This document shows, piece by piece, positions 27,861 through 37,340 of a DNA stretch of 64,000 nucleotides (positions within the stretch are counted from its first letter, which is position 1; the number at the start of each line of letters is the position of its first letter). The notes beneath the pieces are model-generated. The model was not told the DNA's origin. It saw nothing but the letters and a program-made list of their open reading frames with translations, and made no database searches. The translations under genes and the position numbers were made by a program. Source of the stretch: Rodentibacter myodis (GTDB lineage Bacteria; Pseudomonadota; Gammaproteobacteria; Enterobacterales; Pasteurellaceae); NCBI RefSeq assembly GCF_001999305.1, contig NZ_MLHQ01000014.1, forward strand, positions 30,460 through 94,459. Direction: 5' to 3'.

Positions 27861-29216
27861 ATGAAAACAGCCGAAAATCAGACCGCACTTTTGAAAGCCC
27901 AAGAACAGGAATTACGCCAAGCGGTCAGTTTTGCCATTGATACGGCGAAAAAAGCAGGTGCAATGGCAGAAGTGGGCGTGACGAAAGTGAGTGGATTATC
28001 TGTTTCAACACGTTTGCAGGAAATTGAAAATGTCGAATTTACCAATGATGGGGCATTAGGGATTTCTGTTTATTTAGGTCAGCAAAAGGGCAATGCGTCC
28101 ACTTCGGATTTAAGTGAAGAGGCAATTAAAAATGCGGTGGAGGCAGCGTTGGCGATTGCTAAATATACCTCACCGGATGATTGCGCAGGCTTAGCTGAAA
28201 AAGAATTGATGGCATTTGATGCGCCGGATCTTGAGCTTTATCACGAGGCAGAAATTGATGTTGAAAAGGCGACCGAGTTTGCCTTAGAAGCAGAAAAAGC
28301 GGCGTTAGATTTTGATCATCGGATTGTGAACAGCAATGGTGCAGGTTTTAATTCTCATACCGGTGTGCGGGTATATGGCAATAGCCACGGAATGTTACAA
28401 AGCTATTTATCAAGCCGTTATTCCTTGTCTTGTTCCGTCATTGGCGGGGTAGAGAATGCTTTGGAAAATGACTATGAATACACGGTTTCACGTGAGTTTG
28501 ATAAATTATCATCGGCAAAATGGGTGGGAGAGCATTGCGCAGAGAAAGTGGTCGCACGATTGAATCCCCAAAAATTGACAACCCGAGAAGTGCCGGTGAT
28601 TTTCTTAAACGATGTGGCAACGGGCATTATTTCCCATTTTGCGGCGGCAATTAGCGGGGGGAGTTTATACCGTAAATCAAGTTTCTTGCTCGATCATTTA
28701 GGCAAACAGGTTTTACCGGAATGGTTCAATATTAGCGAACGTCCCCATTTATTACGCCGTTTGGCTTCAACCCCTTTCGATAGCGAAGGCGTGCGTACAA
28801 AAAATTTAGAAATTGTACAAAATGGTGTATTGCAAACTTATTTATTCACCCATTACAGCGGCAAAAAAATGGGAATGCAAAGTACCGGTCACGCCGGCGG
28901 AATTCATAACTGGTTGGTGCAGCCAAATTTAAGCGGCGGATTGACCGCACTTTTGCGTGAAATGGGAACCGGATTGTTGGTTACCGAGGTGATGGGGCAA
29001 GGTGTGAATATTGTGACCGGTGATTATTCACGTGGCGCATCGGGATTTTGGGTTGAAAATGGTGAAATTCAGTATCCGGTGGCGGAAATTACCATTGCAG
29101 GACAACTTCCAACGATGTTGAAAAATATGGTTGCGGTTGCCGATGATGTGGAACATCGTTCCAACATTCAAACCGGCTCGATTTTGTTGGATAAAATGAA
29201 AATTTCAGGGAATTAG
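27861..29216 (+). CDS. pmbA: TldE/PmbA metalloprotease subunit
   Basis: Partner of TldD in a heterodimeric zinc protease that removes leader peptides (microcin B17 in E. coli) and degrades CcdA-type antitoxins; TldE itself lacks the metal motif. Length is 451 residues (E. coli 450). Recognisable parts are LGISVYLGQQKGNASTSDLS, VNSNGAGFNSHTGVRVYGNS, SAKWVGEHCAEKVVARLNPQ and the C-terminal GDYSRGASGFWVENGEIQYP, a PmbA hallmark. The start follows a GAGGAAAAG site. Uptake sequences are at 27882 and 28944. tldD is not in the window. Confidence 0.95.
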   Translation: MKTAENQTALLKAQEQELRQAVSFAIDTAKKAGAMAEVGVTKVSGLSVSTRLQEIENVEFTNDGALGISVYLGQQKGNASTSDLSEEAIKNAVEAALAIAKYTSPDDCAGLAEKELMAFDAPDLELYHEAEIDVEKATEFALEAEKAALDFDHRIVNSNGAGFNSHTGVRVYGNSHGMLQSYLSSRYSLSCSVIGGVENALENDYEYTVSREFDKLSSAKWVGEHCAEKVVARLNPQKLTTREVPVIFLNDVATGIISHFAAAISGGSLYRKSSFLLDHLGKQVLPEWFNISERPHLLRRLASTPFDSEGVRTKNLEIVQNGVLQTYLFTHYSGKKMGMQSTGHAGGIHNWLVQPNLSGGLTALLREMGTGLLVTEVMGQGVNIVTGDYSRGASGFWVENGEIQYPVAEITIAGQLPTMLKNMVAVADDVEHRSNIQTGSILLDKMKISGN

Positions 29217-29222
29217 TCTAAT

Positions 29223-29265
29223 TGAGAATAATTCTTATTGACAAGGCGTTGGATTCTGCTACTAT
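29223..29265 (+). promoter_or_regulatory. Strong sigma-70 promoter overlapped by a Fur-like box
   Basis: A consensus -35 TTGACA (29238-29243), a 16-bp spacer and TACTAT (29260-29265) make one of the best promoters in the window. Abutting the -35 is TGAGAAT-A-ATTCTTA (29223-29237), a 7-1-7 inverted repeat that differs little from the Fur consensus TGATAATNATTATCA. Fur bound there would exclude RNA polymerase. No protein gene starts downstream before a terminator, so the promoter appears to drive a small RNA. Confidence 0.65.
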
Positions 29266-29271
29266 AGCCAC

Positions 29272-29372
29272 ATCTGTTCAGTAGCGATTGCAGGTTGCTC
29301 CAAACAGGTAGAGTAGAAAGTAAATTCGTTAGGGTTAAAAAGGCTGAAGGTTTAAACTTCAGCCTTTTTTTT
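29272..29372 (+). ncRNA. Candidate Fur-regulated small RNA (HrrF/RyhB-like role)
   Basis: A transcript of about 100 nt is predicted from the promoter at 29238-29265 to a strong terminator at 29342-29372. No open frame of useful length with a ribosome binding site lies inside. H. influenzae has a Fur-repressed small RNA called HrrF with a RyhB-like role; the Fur box, size and setting make this a candidate for the same RNA, but I cannot confirm sequence homology from memory. The region UUGCAGGUUGCUCCAAACAGG before the terminator could be the pairing segment. It lies between pmbA and hpt, and hpt has its own ribosome binding site after the terminator. Confidence 0.55.
29342..29372 (+). terminator. 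Rho-independent terminator of the candidate small RNA
   Basis: GGCTGAAG and CTTCAGCC form a stem with a 7-nt loop, followed by eight T residues. It is 46 bp before the hpt start, and there is no protein gene between pmbA and this site, so a separate short transcript is the simplest reading. Confidence 0.85.
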
Positions 29373-29418
29373 GTAGAATGGCGCGGATGATTGTTCTCAT
29401 AACCTAAAAGGAAACCAA

Positions 29419-29958
29419 ATGAAAAAACATCACGTTGATGTACTTATTTCTGAAACAGAAGTGAAATCCCGCATTGTTGCATTAGGGAAGGAAATTACGG
29501 AATTTTACCAAACAAAACAAGTGGATAAACTCATCGTAGTAGGTTTATTGCGTGGATCGTTTATGTTTATGGCGGATTTAGTGCGTGAATTAAAACTTCC
29601 TGTAGAAATTGAATTTATGACAACCACCAGCTATGGCACGGGGATGACGACCAATCACGATGTGAAAATTACAAAAGATTTAGACGGTGATATTCGAGGC
29701 GAACACGTTCTTATCGTGGAAGATATTATTGATACCGGATATACCTTAGAAAAAGTACGAGAAATTTTAAAATTGCGTGAGCCGGCAAGTTTGGCTATTT
29801 GTACCTTGCTTGATAAACCTTCCCGCCGCGAGGTAAGTGTACCAGTGGAATGGGTTGGCTTTGAAATTCCGGATGAATTTGTAGTGGGCTATGGCATTGA
29901 TTACGCCCAACGCCATCGTAACTTAGGCTATATCGGAAAAGTTGTTTTAGAAAAGTAA
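29419..29958 (+). CDS. hpt: Hypoxanthine phosphoribosyltransferase
   Basis: Purine salvage enzyme making IMP (and less GMP) from the base and PRPP; 179 residues, typical. The PRPP-binding signature is [18 protein letters not shown], with the acidic pair and TGYT loop. [14 protein letters not shown] and [10 protein letters not shown] (flexible loop) are also conserved. The C-terminal [16 protein letters not shown] closes the active site. Start follows AAAGGAA. It is the gene after pmbA and the candidate small RNA. A weak stem followed by T residues at about 29972-30000 may terminate it. Confidence 0.95.
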   Translation: MKKHHVDVLISETEVKSRIVALGKEITEFYQTKQVDKLIVVGLLRGSFMFMADLVRELKLPVEIEFMTTTSYGTGMTTNHDVKITKDLDGDIRGEHVLIVEDIIDTGYTLEKVREILKLREPASLAICTLLDKPSRREVSVPVEWVGFEIPDEFVVGYGIDYAQRHRNLGYIGKVVLEK

Positions 29959-30124
29959 GTTTTAAACTGAAATAATGTGCACATAAGTGCCCTTTTTTTC
30001 TTTTCTATGTATTAAGAGACGATTAGCTTATGTGCTTAATCAGAAGATATATGTGAAAAGTCGACAGCTGCACAGTTATCTTACTGTTTAACAACAAGGA
30101 ATGTATTGAGGGTAAAAGAATAAA

Positions 30125-30763
30125 ATGAATGTTGTTGTTATCGCAGGAGGAAATCCTTCTCCATTTTGTACCGCACTTTCTGCTCAATTTGATTATTTTG
30201 TTGGGGTAGATAGGGGGGCGATGTTTTTATTACAACAGGATTTACCACTCAATTTAGCTGTGGGGGATTTTGATTCTGTAAGTATGGTGGAATTTCAACA
30301 GGTTTTGCAACAAGCCGAAAAACTGATTCAAGCCCCTGCGGAAAAAAATGACACTGATTTAGAACTAGCAATCAAAGCGATTTTCCAACGTTTTCCCCAA
30401 GCTAAAGTACAAATTTTTGGCGCTTTAGGCGGGCGATTAGATCATCAAATAAGTAATCTGTTTTTAGTTACCGATCCTGAAATTGCCCCTTTTATGTCGC
30501 AGATTGAACTCATTGATCCACAAAATCGCCTCTTTGTCCGTCCGCAAGGAAAGCATCTTCTTTCCCCTATTTCTACAATGAAATATATTGGTTTTGTTCC
30601 TATGCAAGGGGGAAATTTAACTATTCGCAATGCGAAATATCCGCTTAATTCCAGCAATTATTTCGTTAAATCTTGTTACGGCAGTAATGAATTTGTTAAT
30701 GGAGAAATAGAGGTTGAACTAGATCTTGGTTATGTCTTAGTGATTTATAGTAAAGATCGTTAA
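30125..30763 (+). CDS. thiN: Thiamine pyrophosphokinase
   Basis: Transfers pyrophosphate from ATP to thiamine to give thiamine diphosphate; 212 residues. Family motifs are VVIAGGNPSPF, VGVDRGAMFLL, LAVGDFDSVS (Asp-rich active-site loop), EKNDTDLELAI, and FGALGGRLDHQISNLFL. No thi-box riboswitch is visible in the 166-bp leader. An uptake sequence overlaps the fifteenth to nineteenth codons (30170). It stands alone between hpt and the convergent sit operon. Confidence 0.9.
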   Translation: MNVVVIAGGNPSPFCTALSAQFDYFVGVDRGAMFLLQQDLPLNLAVGDFDSVSMVEFQQVLQQAEKLIQAPAEKNDTDLELAIKAIFQRFPQAKVQIFGALGGRLDHQISNLFLVTDPEIAPFMSQIELIDPQNRLFVRPQGKHLLSPISTMKYIGFVPMQGGNLTIRNAKYPLNSSNYFVKSCYGSNEFVNGEIEVELDLGYVLVIYSKDR

Positions 30764-30881
30764 AAGTGCAGTTATTTTTCACGGCATTCTATATACCGTG
30801 ATATTTTATATAAGAGGAAAATGAGCAAGAGACTCTCTGGCATCTGAGATCCTTACATTAATATTATTGGAATTTCATATA

Positions 30882-30900
30882 GGACGCCCTTGTGGCGTCC
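30882..30900. repeat. Short hairpin repeat downstream of thiN
   Basis: GGACGCC and GGCGTCC form a perfect 7-bp stem with a 5-nt loop, flanked on both sides by CCTTACATT at different distances. It lies between the convergent thiN and sitD and may terminate both. Read on the minus strand it begins TGTAAGGACGCC, resembling the TGTAGGGGCG repeat at 2421, so the two could belong to one dispersed family. Confidence 0.45.
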
Positions 30901-30929
30901 TTACATTTGTCTTATACAATAACTTTATA

Positions 30930-31760
30930 TTATTTAGCTGTTTGTCTAAATTGTGTGTATATCAAGGCTAACATAAAAATACCTGCTTGTAATAAAATTA
31001 TACAAGGACCCGTTGAGGCATCAATATGATAGCTAATAATTGTTCCTAGAATACTGGTAGTAACGGATACTGCTATTGCAATGAGTAGCATTTTATCAAA
31101 ACGTTTACTTAGAATATAAGCTGTTATGCCTGGAGAGATCAACATAGCAACAACCAAAATAACCCCAACAACCTGCATTGCACTAATGATCGTCATCGCT
31201 AGCAAAATCAATAATCCGTAATGTAGAATTTTTGGGGAAAGTCCGACAACACGGGTATGGCTTGGATCAAAGCAATAGAGTAAGAAGTCCCGTCTTTTTA
31301 ATATCACAATCGCAAAGACAATCGTAGAAATGAATAAGGTTTGCATAACTTCGGCTAGGCTGACGCCAAGTAAATTACCAAATAGAATATGAGAAAGATG
31401 CTGATCAGTTTCAATCTTGGTAAACATTACAATACCCAGCGCAAACATTCCAGAGAAAACAATCCCCATCGCCGTATCTTCTTTGATTCGACTGTTTTCT
31501 TTTAAATAACCAACACTTAGCGAACAAATTAATCCTGCACCAAATGCGCCAATGGTTAAAGGAAGACCTAATAGGAAAGCAACAACGATACCAGGAAGAA
31601 CAGCATGAGAAATCGCATCACCCATTAACGCCCAGCCTTTTAGCACGAGATAGCAAGATAAAATGGCACAGATAACTGCGACGATCAGTGCGGTGGCGAG
31701 TGCATTTTGCATAAATGGATATTGCAAAGGCTCAGCAAACCAATTCAGTAAATTATTCAT
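30930..31760 (-). CDS. sitD: Mn/Fe ABC transporter permease (SitD type)
   Basis: Inner-membrane permease of the ABC-3 family for manganese or ferrous iron, 276 residues with about eight hydrophobic segments. Features include LKGWALMGDAISHAVLPGIVVAFLLG, where the DAxSHAVLPG motif is the ATPase-coupling and family signature, and GVILVVAMLISPGITAYIL. It is the last gene of sitABCD; its start overlaps sitC by 8 bp. The homologous sister permease SitC is next to it, and the two probably form a heterodimer. Confidence 0.9.
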   Translation of the reverse strand: MNNLLNWFAEPLQYPFMQNALATALIVAVICAILSCYLVLKGWALMGDAISHAVLPGIVVAFLLGLPLTIGAFGAGLICSLSVGYLKENSRIKEDTAMGIVFSGMFALGIVMFTKIETDQHLSHILFGNLLGVSLAEVMQTLFISTIVFAIVILKRRDFLLYCFDPSHTRVVGLSPKILHYGLLILLAMTIISAMQVVGVILVVAMLISPGITAYILSKRFDKMLLIAIAVSVTTSILGTIISYHIDASTGPCIILLQAGIFMLALIYTQFRQTAK

Positions 31761-32610
31761 TCGTTTGCTCCTTTTTTCTGGATAATTTTTGCGTAATAAC
31801 CCCGTATTTAGGTGAAAAGAAGAAAGCCATTAAGAAAAGTGTGGTCTGAAAACAGACGATTATTCCACCTGTTGCACCGTCTAGATAATAACTAAGATAA
31901 ACACCTAATACACTGGTTGTGATGCCGAGCGAAACGGCAATCAATGCTAAGATTTTAAAACGATCCGTTAATAAATAGGCGGTTGCTCCTGGCGTGATGA
32001 CCATAGCAATAACCAAAATCGCACCAACGGTTTGTAATGCCGCAACCACGCAAGCACTCAATAATGTGAAAAATAGCACTTTATAGTAAACAGGTTGTAA
32101 TCCTACAGAAACGGCGTGGGTTTCATCAAAAAAAACTAATAATAGATCTTTCCAAAAAATCAGCATAAATAACAAACAAACGGTAATCACGATGCCCATT
32201 TGAATAATGTCTTCATCGGCGATACCCAAAATGTTACCTAAGATTATTTCTTGTACATTAATTGCTGTTGGATTTAGGGAAATAATCAGCAATCCGAGAG
32301 CAAAAAAAGTAGTAAAAATAAAGCCAATGATTGCATCTTCGCGTAATTTAGAAATGGATTTTATCCACAGTATAGAAAGTGCGGCTAAAATTCCAGAGAA
32401 AAATGCACCTAGCGCATAAGGCAAGGAAAACGAGTAAGCGATAGCCACCCCAGGGACAACGGAATGCGACAGTGCATCGCCAATTAACGACCAGCCTTTT
32501 AGCATAAGGTAAGAAGATAGAAACGCACAAATTCCGCCGACAGCAGCACTAAGTAATAATGCCTTCAGCATATAATCATAACTGAACGGTTCAAGTAATA
32601 ATTCCATCAT
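31753..32610 (-). CDS. sitC: Mn/Fe ABC transporter permease (SitC type)
   Basis: ABC-3 family permease (285 residues, eight or nine hydrophobic segments) paired with SitD. The family signature reads [24 protein letters not shown], and the second conserved stretch [22 protein letters not shown]. It is clearly a paralog of SitD. The start overlaps the sitB stop by the ATGA arrangement, and the C-terminus carries a short basic tail ([12 protein letters not shown]) that overlaps sitD. Confidence 0.9.
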   Translation of the reverse strand: MMELLLEPFSYDYMLKALLLSAAVGGICAFLSSYLMLKGWSLIGDALSHSVVPGVAIAYSFSLPYALGAFFSGILAALSILWIKSISKLREDAIIGFIFTTFFALGLLIISLNPTAINVQEIILGNILGIADEDIIQMGIVITVCLLFMLIFWKDLLLVFFDETHAVSVGLQPVYYKVLFFTLLSACVVAALQTVGAILVIAMVITPGATAYLLTDRFKILALIAVSLGITTSVLGVYLSYYLDGATGGIIVCFQTTLFLMAFFFSPKYGVITQKLSRKKEQTNE

Positions 32611-33524
32611 AAACTTTTATCCTGTTGTTCAGTATTTTCACTTTCATGACTACAAGGTTTAATCGTTGGCGCAGGCGGATCATTTTTAGTTTGGCCGTAG
32701 AATACCGCAGGTAATTCATCATCAGTGATAACAGTAACCGCACGGGTATCTTCATCATTATGTAAATCACTACCTTGCAATTTGATATGGCGTAATACAC
32801 CACCAAAAGCTAACTCTAAATTTTGTTGAGTAAAGGTGGTTTTTGTTTCACCTACAGCAAGAACGGTGCGATTAATCATCACAACTTGATCACAATAATC
32901 AGGAATAGAACCTAAATTATGGGTTGAAACCAAAATTAAATGTCCTTCACTCCGCAATTCAGAGAGTAAATCCATAATCGCATTTTCAGTTTGAACATCT
33001 ACGCCTGTAAAAGGCTCATCTAATAAAATGATTTTACTCTGTTGTGCTAATGCGCGTGCCAAAAAAACACGCTTTTTTTGACCACCTGATAGCTCGCCAA
33101 TTTGTCGTTCAGCAAGATGTTCTATTGAAACTCGATGCATTGCTTGCTGAACTTGCCGTTTATCTTCCTCTTTTGGTCGCCTTAAAAAATTCATATAGCC
33201 ATAACGCCCCATCATCACAACATCATAAACAGAGACAGGAAATTGCCAATCAACTTCTTCGGTTTGTGGCACATAGGCAATTAAATTCTGCTTAAGTGCA
33301 TTTTTAATTGGTTGTCCACAAAGTTGAATATGGCCTTGCTGGGGTTTAACTAACCCCATCAAACTTTTAAACAACGTAGATTTTCCACTACCATTTACGC
33401 CGACTAAAGCACAAGTCGTGCCGCCTTGTAAATGAAAAGAAACATCATAAATTGCAGTATGTCCGTTGTTATAACGAACACTAATATTTTCAACCTGAAT
33501 AGAAGTTTGAGGCGTTATGTTCAT
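32607..33524 (-). CDS. sitB: Mn/Fe ABC transporter ATPase (SitB type)
   Basis: Cytoplasmic ATPase of the Sit/Yfe/Znu group, 305 residues. Walker [16 protein letters not shown]-loop [20 protein letters not shown] with the characteristic VDW, signature [17 protein letters not shown], Walker [14 protein letters not shown]-loop STHN. The core ends near residue 245. A charged C-terminal extension of roughly 60 residues follows, ending [17 protein letters not shown], with scattered His, Cys and acidic residues, which could sense metal or be unstructured. Overlaps sitA by 1 base and sitC by 4. Confidence 0.92.
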   Translation of the reverse strand: MNITPQTSIQVENISVRYNNGHTAIYDVSFHLQGGTTCALVGVNGSGKSTLFKSLMGLVKPQQGHIQLCGQPIKNALKQNLIAYVPQTEEVDWQFPVSVYDVVMMGRYGYMNFLRRPKEEDKRQVQQAMHRVSIEHLAERQIGELSGGQKKRVFLARALAQQSKIILLDEPFTGVDVQTENAIMDLLSELRSEGHLILVSTHNLGSIPDYCDQVVMINRTVLAVGETKTTFTQQNLELAFGGVLRHIKLQGSDLHNDEDTRAVTVITDDELPAVFYGQTKNDPPAPTIKPCSHESENTEQQDKSL

Positions 33525-34405
33525 TATTTTTCAAATCCTTTTGCAATAGTTGAAACAGTTGTATTTAATAAATCAATATAGGTTGGAACAGGGCCTTTTG
33601 CTGTAGAAAGTGAATCTACATAAAGTACGCCACCATATTTTGCACCACTTTCTTTAGCCACTTGTTGCGCAGGTTTCGGCGAAATTGTGCTTTCGCTAAA
33701 TACCACTGGAATTTGGTGTTCACGCACTAAATTAATCATATTGCGAACTTGCTGTGGTGAACCTTGCTGTTCAGCATTAATTGGCCATAAATACACTTCT
33801 TTAAAGCCGTAATCTTTAGCTAAATAACTAAATGCACCTTCACTGGTTGCTAACCAACGTTGATTTTCGGGAATTTGAGATAATTTCGCACGCAAAGGCT
33901 GATCTAACGCCTTGATCTTGTTGATATAGGCTTCGGCATTCTGACGATAAATATCGGCATTTTGTGGATCATATTTAATCAATGCTTGTTTGATGTTTTC
34001 AACATAGATCAAAGCATTGCTCGGCGACATCCAAGCATGTGGATTAGGCAATCCTTGATAAGGCCCCTCAAAAATAGACATAGGTTGGATACCTTCAGTT
34101 ACCACAACAGAGGGAGTATCCTTATGTAAATTTTGGAAAAAACGCTCAAACCAACGTTCAAGATTTAGCCCATTCCACAGAATTAAATCTGCTGATTGGG
34201 CTTTTACAATATCTTTTGGCGTTGGTTCATAATCGTGAATTTCCGCCCCAGGTTTAGTGATGGATTCTACTACAGCCGTGTCTCCCGCAACATTTTGTGC
34301 AATATCTTGAATAACGGTAAAAGTAGTAATAACTTTAAATTTGGCATAGCTTGGTAAGCTAAATACTGAACCTAAAATCAGGCAAATTGAAATAATTAAA
34401 CGCAT
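33524..34405 (-). CDS. sitA: Mn/Fe ABC transporter substrate-binding protein (SitA type)
   Basis: Cluster A-I periplasmic metal-binding protein, 293 residues, with signal peptide [21 protein letters not shown]. The expected four ligands can be read: His in [14 protein letters not shown], His in [13 protein letters not shown], Glu in [13 protein letters not shown], and Asp in [13 protein letters not shown]. This His-His-Glu-Asp set is typical of Mn/Fe binders such as SitA, YfeA and PsaA, as opposed to zinc-specific ZnuA with its His-rich loop. First gene of the operon, with a Fur-like site about 65 bp upstream. Confidence 0.92.
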   Translation of the reverse strand: MRLIISICLILGSVFSLPSYAKFKVITTFTVIQDIAQNVAGDTAVVESITKPGAEIHDYEPTPKDIVKAQSADLILWNGLNLERWFERFFQNLHKDTPSVVVTEGIQPMSIFEGPYQGLPNPHAWMSPSNALIYVENIKQALIKYDPQNADIYRQNAEAYINKIKALDQPLRAKLSQIPENQRWLATSEGAFSYLAKDYGFKEVYLWPINAEQQGSPQQVRNMINLVREHQIPVVFSESTISPKPAQQVAKESGAKYGGVLYVDSLSTAKGPVPTYIDLLNTTVSTIAKGFEK

Positions 34406-34469
34406 CTAATTTTCTCCTTTTTGATAAATGCACAGAAATAATATAACAATATAATACAAATGTAAAAAA

Positions 34470-34484
34470 TAATTATTATCAATT
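34470..34484 (-). promoter_or_regulatory. Fur-like box upstream of sitA
   Basis: On the minus strand TGATAAT-A-ATTATTT matches the 7-1-7 Fur consensus TGATAATNATTATCA except at the last two positions. It is about 65 bp before the sitA start. The remaining 490 bp up to the LysR pseudogene (34485-34973) hold no recognisable gene, only AT-rich sequence and a small GATGC/GCATC stem near 34577-34592. Confidence 0.6.
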
Positions 34485-34973
34485 TTATCTATTGCTCTAG
34501 TACTGTTAAAGTATGGTTAAAAATATAGGAATCGGGTTGGTAAGGTAAAATATATAAAATTGTAGATTTGAGAGGATGCAATAAGCATCAAAATGAAGAT
34601 AACCTATTATTAATAAAATGATCTGTACAAAGAAAATTTATTCAGCTTTATAGTTGAAATAATGACTTATTAAGCCGTCGACATTTGGGGATTCAAAATA
34701 ATTCGGCTCTATTTTTTATTATTTCATTCTGTTAGGTACTATTATTTTATTCCTTAGGTTGACAGTAGTTTCGAAGGTTATACTGGGTAAAAGTAATTTT
34801 AGTAACCATTATGAGGAAAGCAGAAGGTTGATTTATATAGAAAGATAAATTGTTAATAAAACAACCACACTTTTTATATTTTGATATTTTTATAAACATA
34901 AGGTGAAAAAGATTTAGCGAAGCTGTTTTTTATGTAGTTACTTATAAGATATGCTTAATCTGAGTGATTTATG

Positions 34974-35874
34974 CTAAAAAAAAGTTTGGATAATACCATC
35001 GCGTTTCAGAAAATTACAAAAAGCATCGGCAGCAGGAGATAATGGACGTTTAGCCCGGCGATAAAGATTAAATTGACGCATAACAACTGGCTCTTTAATT
35101 GGCTGCATCAACAAATTATTTTGTTTTACCCAACGTCGTACATATGGCATACATAGCGTTATGCCTAATCCACTATTTACCATACTCAATGCAGTGGACA
35201 TAAAATTAACTTGGTACTGTGCATTTAAGATACGATTAGCAATCTTAGATGGTAATGTTGCTCCTAGTATTACAGAGAATTCTCCGCTTAAGACAATTAA
35301 TGTTTCTTCTTCTAAATCTTGCCAACAAATATTCGGATACTGTGCAAACCGATGAGAGGGTGGAAAAACGACATGAAAACCTAGTGTAAATAATTCTTCA
35401 CTTTCTACATCAATAAGCCCACTACGTTCGGGGCCAATACCAAGATCAACATCTAAATTTTGTACATGTTTTAATACTTGCTCGACAGGAGTATCCGTAA
35501 GGCTAGTATAAATATAAGGATATTCATGTTGAAACGCTGTCATGAGATAGGGAATGACTGATGCGGCGAGTTGCTGTGAAACAGCTAAACGTACCTTGCC
35601 TTGTTGAAAATTCAATAAACTATTTGCCTCTTCCTTAAAAAATTTCATTTAATGTACGTTTGGCTATTGGTAAAAGTTGTTCACCAACTAACGTTAATTG
35701 CAACTGTCGGGTTGTTCGGTCAAACAATCGCATAGCTAAAGTAGTTTCCAATTCTTTTATCAATCCACTTACTGCAGATTGCGTTAAAAAAAGGTGAGTA
35801 GCTGCTTCTGTAAAACTACCGTGATGTGCTACTGCAATAAAGGCATGTAATTGTTTCAAACTAATATTTATCAT
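34974..35874 (-). pseudogene. LysR-type regulator, split by a homopolymer frameshift
   Basis: Two adjacent frames together make one normal LysR regulator of about 300 residues. The first (35874 to 35635) gives the winged helix, with LKQLHAFIAVAHHGSFTEAA and LFLTQSAVSGLIKELE. The second (from about 35648) gives the ligand-binding domain, from GKVRLAVSQQLAASVIPYL to the C-terminus. They join at a run of six A on the plus strand (35637-35642); with five, the reading would be LNEIFKEEANSL without a break. The intact gene would sit divergent to the aromatic catabolic genes and probably sense their substrate. As read it makes only a 79-residue DNA-binding fragment. Confidence 0.85.
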
Positions 35875-36060
35875 CTTTTCTTATGAATCTATTAAAAAAA
35901 GCCATTTGTGTTATGAATATGATCATTCTACATTACATAAAAAGTATTTCAACTTTCACAATATAAACAAAGAATACTTAGTCAAAAGTGTAATGTAACA
36001 TGAGAATAGTCCTCATAGAAAGTCTAGTAAATTAGGTCAATAAATATTAAGGAGATTGTA

Positions 36061-37316
36061 ATGAAGCACTTAAAAAGTTTTTTAAACATTGATCCAAATA
36101 GTGATTTTTAAATCTATAACTTACCTTATGGTATGCTGGCAAAACGCCTCGTGTGGCTATTGGTGATTTTGTGGTTGACCTAAGTGTGTTATCGCAAGTT
36201 AATTTAATTCCTATAACAACCGATATTGCACAACAACCTACTTTAAACCCACTTATTGCGTTAGGTCGCCCTAAGTGGCAAGCGTTACGTAATCGCTTAC
36301 AACAGCTTTTATCTAATGAATGTTCTTTACTACGTGATAATTTGATGTTGCGTCGTCAGTCATTAATTCACCGTGCTGATGTGTTAATGCATTTCCCGCT
36401 TGATATTCCAGACTATACTGATTTTTACTCTTCTAAAGAGCATGCTTACAATGTTGGGTGTATGTTTCGAGGAGAAGAAAATGCTCTAATGCCAAACTGG
36501 AGCGAACTCCCCGTTGGCTATAATGGTCGTGCGGGATCCATTGTTATCAGTGGTACCAATATCCATCGTCCTTGTGGTCAAATAAAACTCCCTGAGCGGT
36601 CACGACCAATCTTTAGCGCTTGCCGTCGTTTAGATTTTGAGTTGGAAACCGGTTTTATTATTGGCTATTCTTCTCAACTTGGACAACCTGTTTCAATTGA
36701 AAATGCAGCAGAGCATATTTTTGGAATGGTCCTATTAAATGATTGGTCAGCACGTGAGATTCAGCAGTGGGAATATATACCGCTTAGTCCTTTCAACGCG
36801 AAAACCTTTGGCACATCTATTTCGGTCTGGGTAGTTACAATGGAAGCATTAGAACCTTTCCGTTGTCCAGCTCCCAATCAGGAGCCGAAACCATTGAAAT
36901 ATTTACGAGAAAAACAAGATAACAATTATGATATTTCTCTTCAGGTTATTTTAGAAGTAGAAGGGAAAGAAACCATCATTTCTGATACTAATTTTAAATA
37001 TATGTATTGGACTATGGCGCAGCAGTTAACACATCATACAGTAAGTGGTTGTAACTTAAGAATTGGAGATTTAATGGGCTCTGGTACGATTTCAGGACCA
37101 ACTAAAAATAATCGGGGTAGTTTGCTGGAGCTTACTTGGAATGGGTCTGAACCAATTATGTTAGAAAGTGGGAATAAACGAACGTTCATTGAGGATGGCG
37201 ATACCATTATTATGCGTGGGTATGCCCAAAAGGGGCATATTCGGGTTGGTTTTGGGGAAGTTCGAAGCAAAGTTCTACCAGCGAACCACCCTTTATTAAT
37301 TCAGGAAGAGCATTAA
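36061..37316 (+). pseudogene. fahA: Fumarylacetoacetase, broken near its 5' end
   Basis: Most of a fumarylacetoacetase (EC 3.7.1.2) is readable, about 387 residues from 36153, with metal and substrate motifs such as DYTDFYSSKEHAYNVGCMFRG, RLDFELETGFIIGYSS, LLNDWSAREIQQWEY, FNAKTFGTSISVWVV and GSGTISGP. The true start is the ATG at 36061 behind AAGGAGA: MKHLKSFLNIDPNSDF, then an in-frame TAA (36109-36111), then IYNLPYG still in frame, then a frame change before TPRVAIGDFVVDLS. A nonsense mutation and an indel thus both hit the first 35 codons. A GTG at 36153 could restart translation but would lose the conserved N-terminal segment. The enzyme would complete homogentisate breakdown. Confidence 0.85.
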
Positions 37317-37340
37317 TACAAAATTTAAGGAAAACGAATA

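Noticed and set aside
29959..30124. TPP riboswitch before thiN
   Set aside because: No CUGAGA thi-box core was found.
36153..37316. fahA as an intact gene from the GTG at 36153
   Set aside because: The conserved N-terminal residues and ribosome binding site lie upstream, interrupted by a stop and a frame change.
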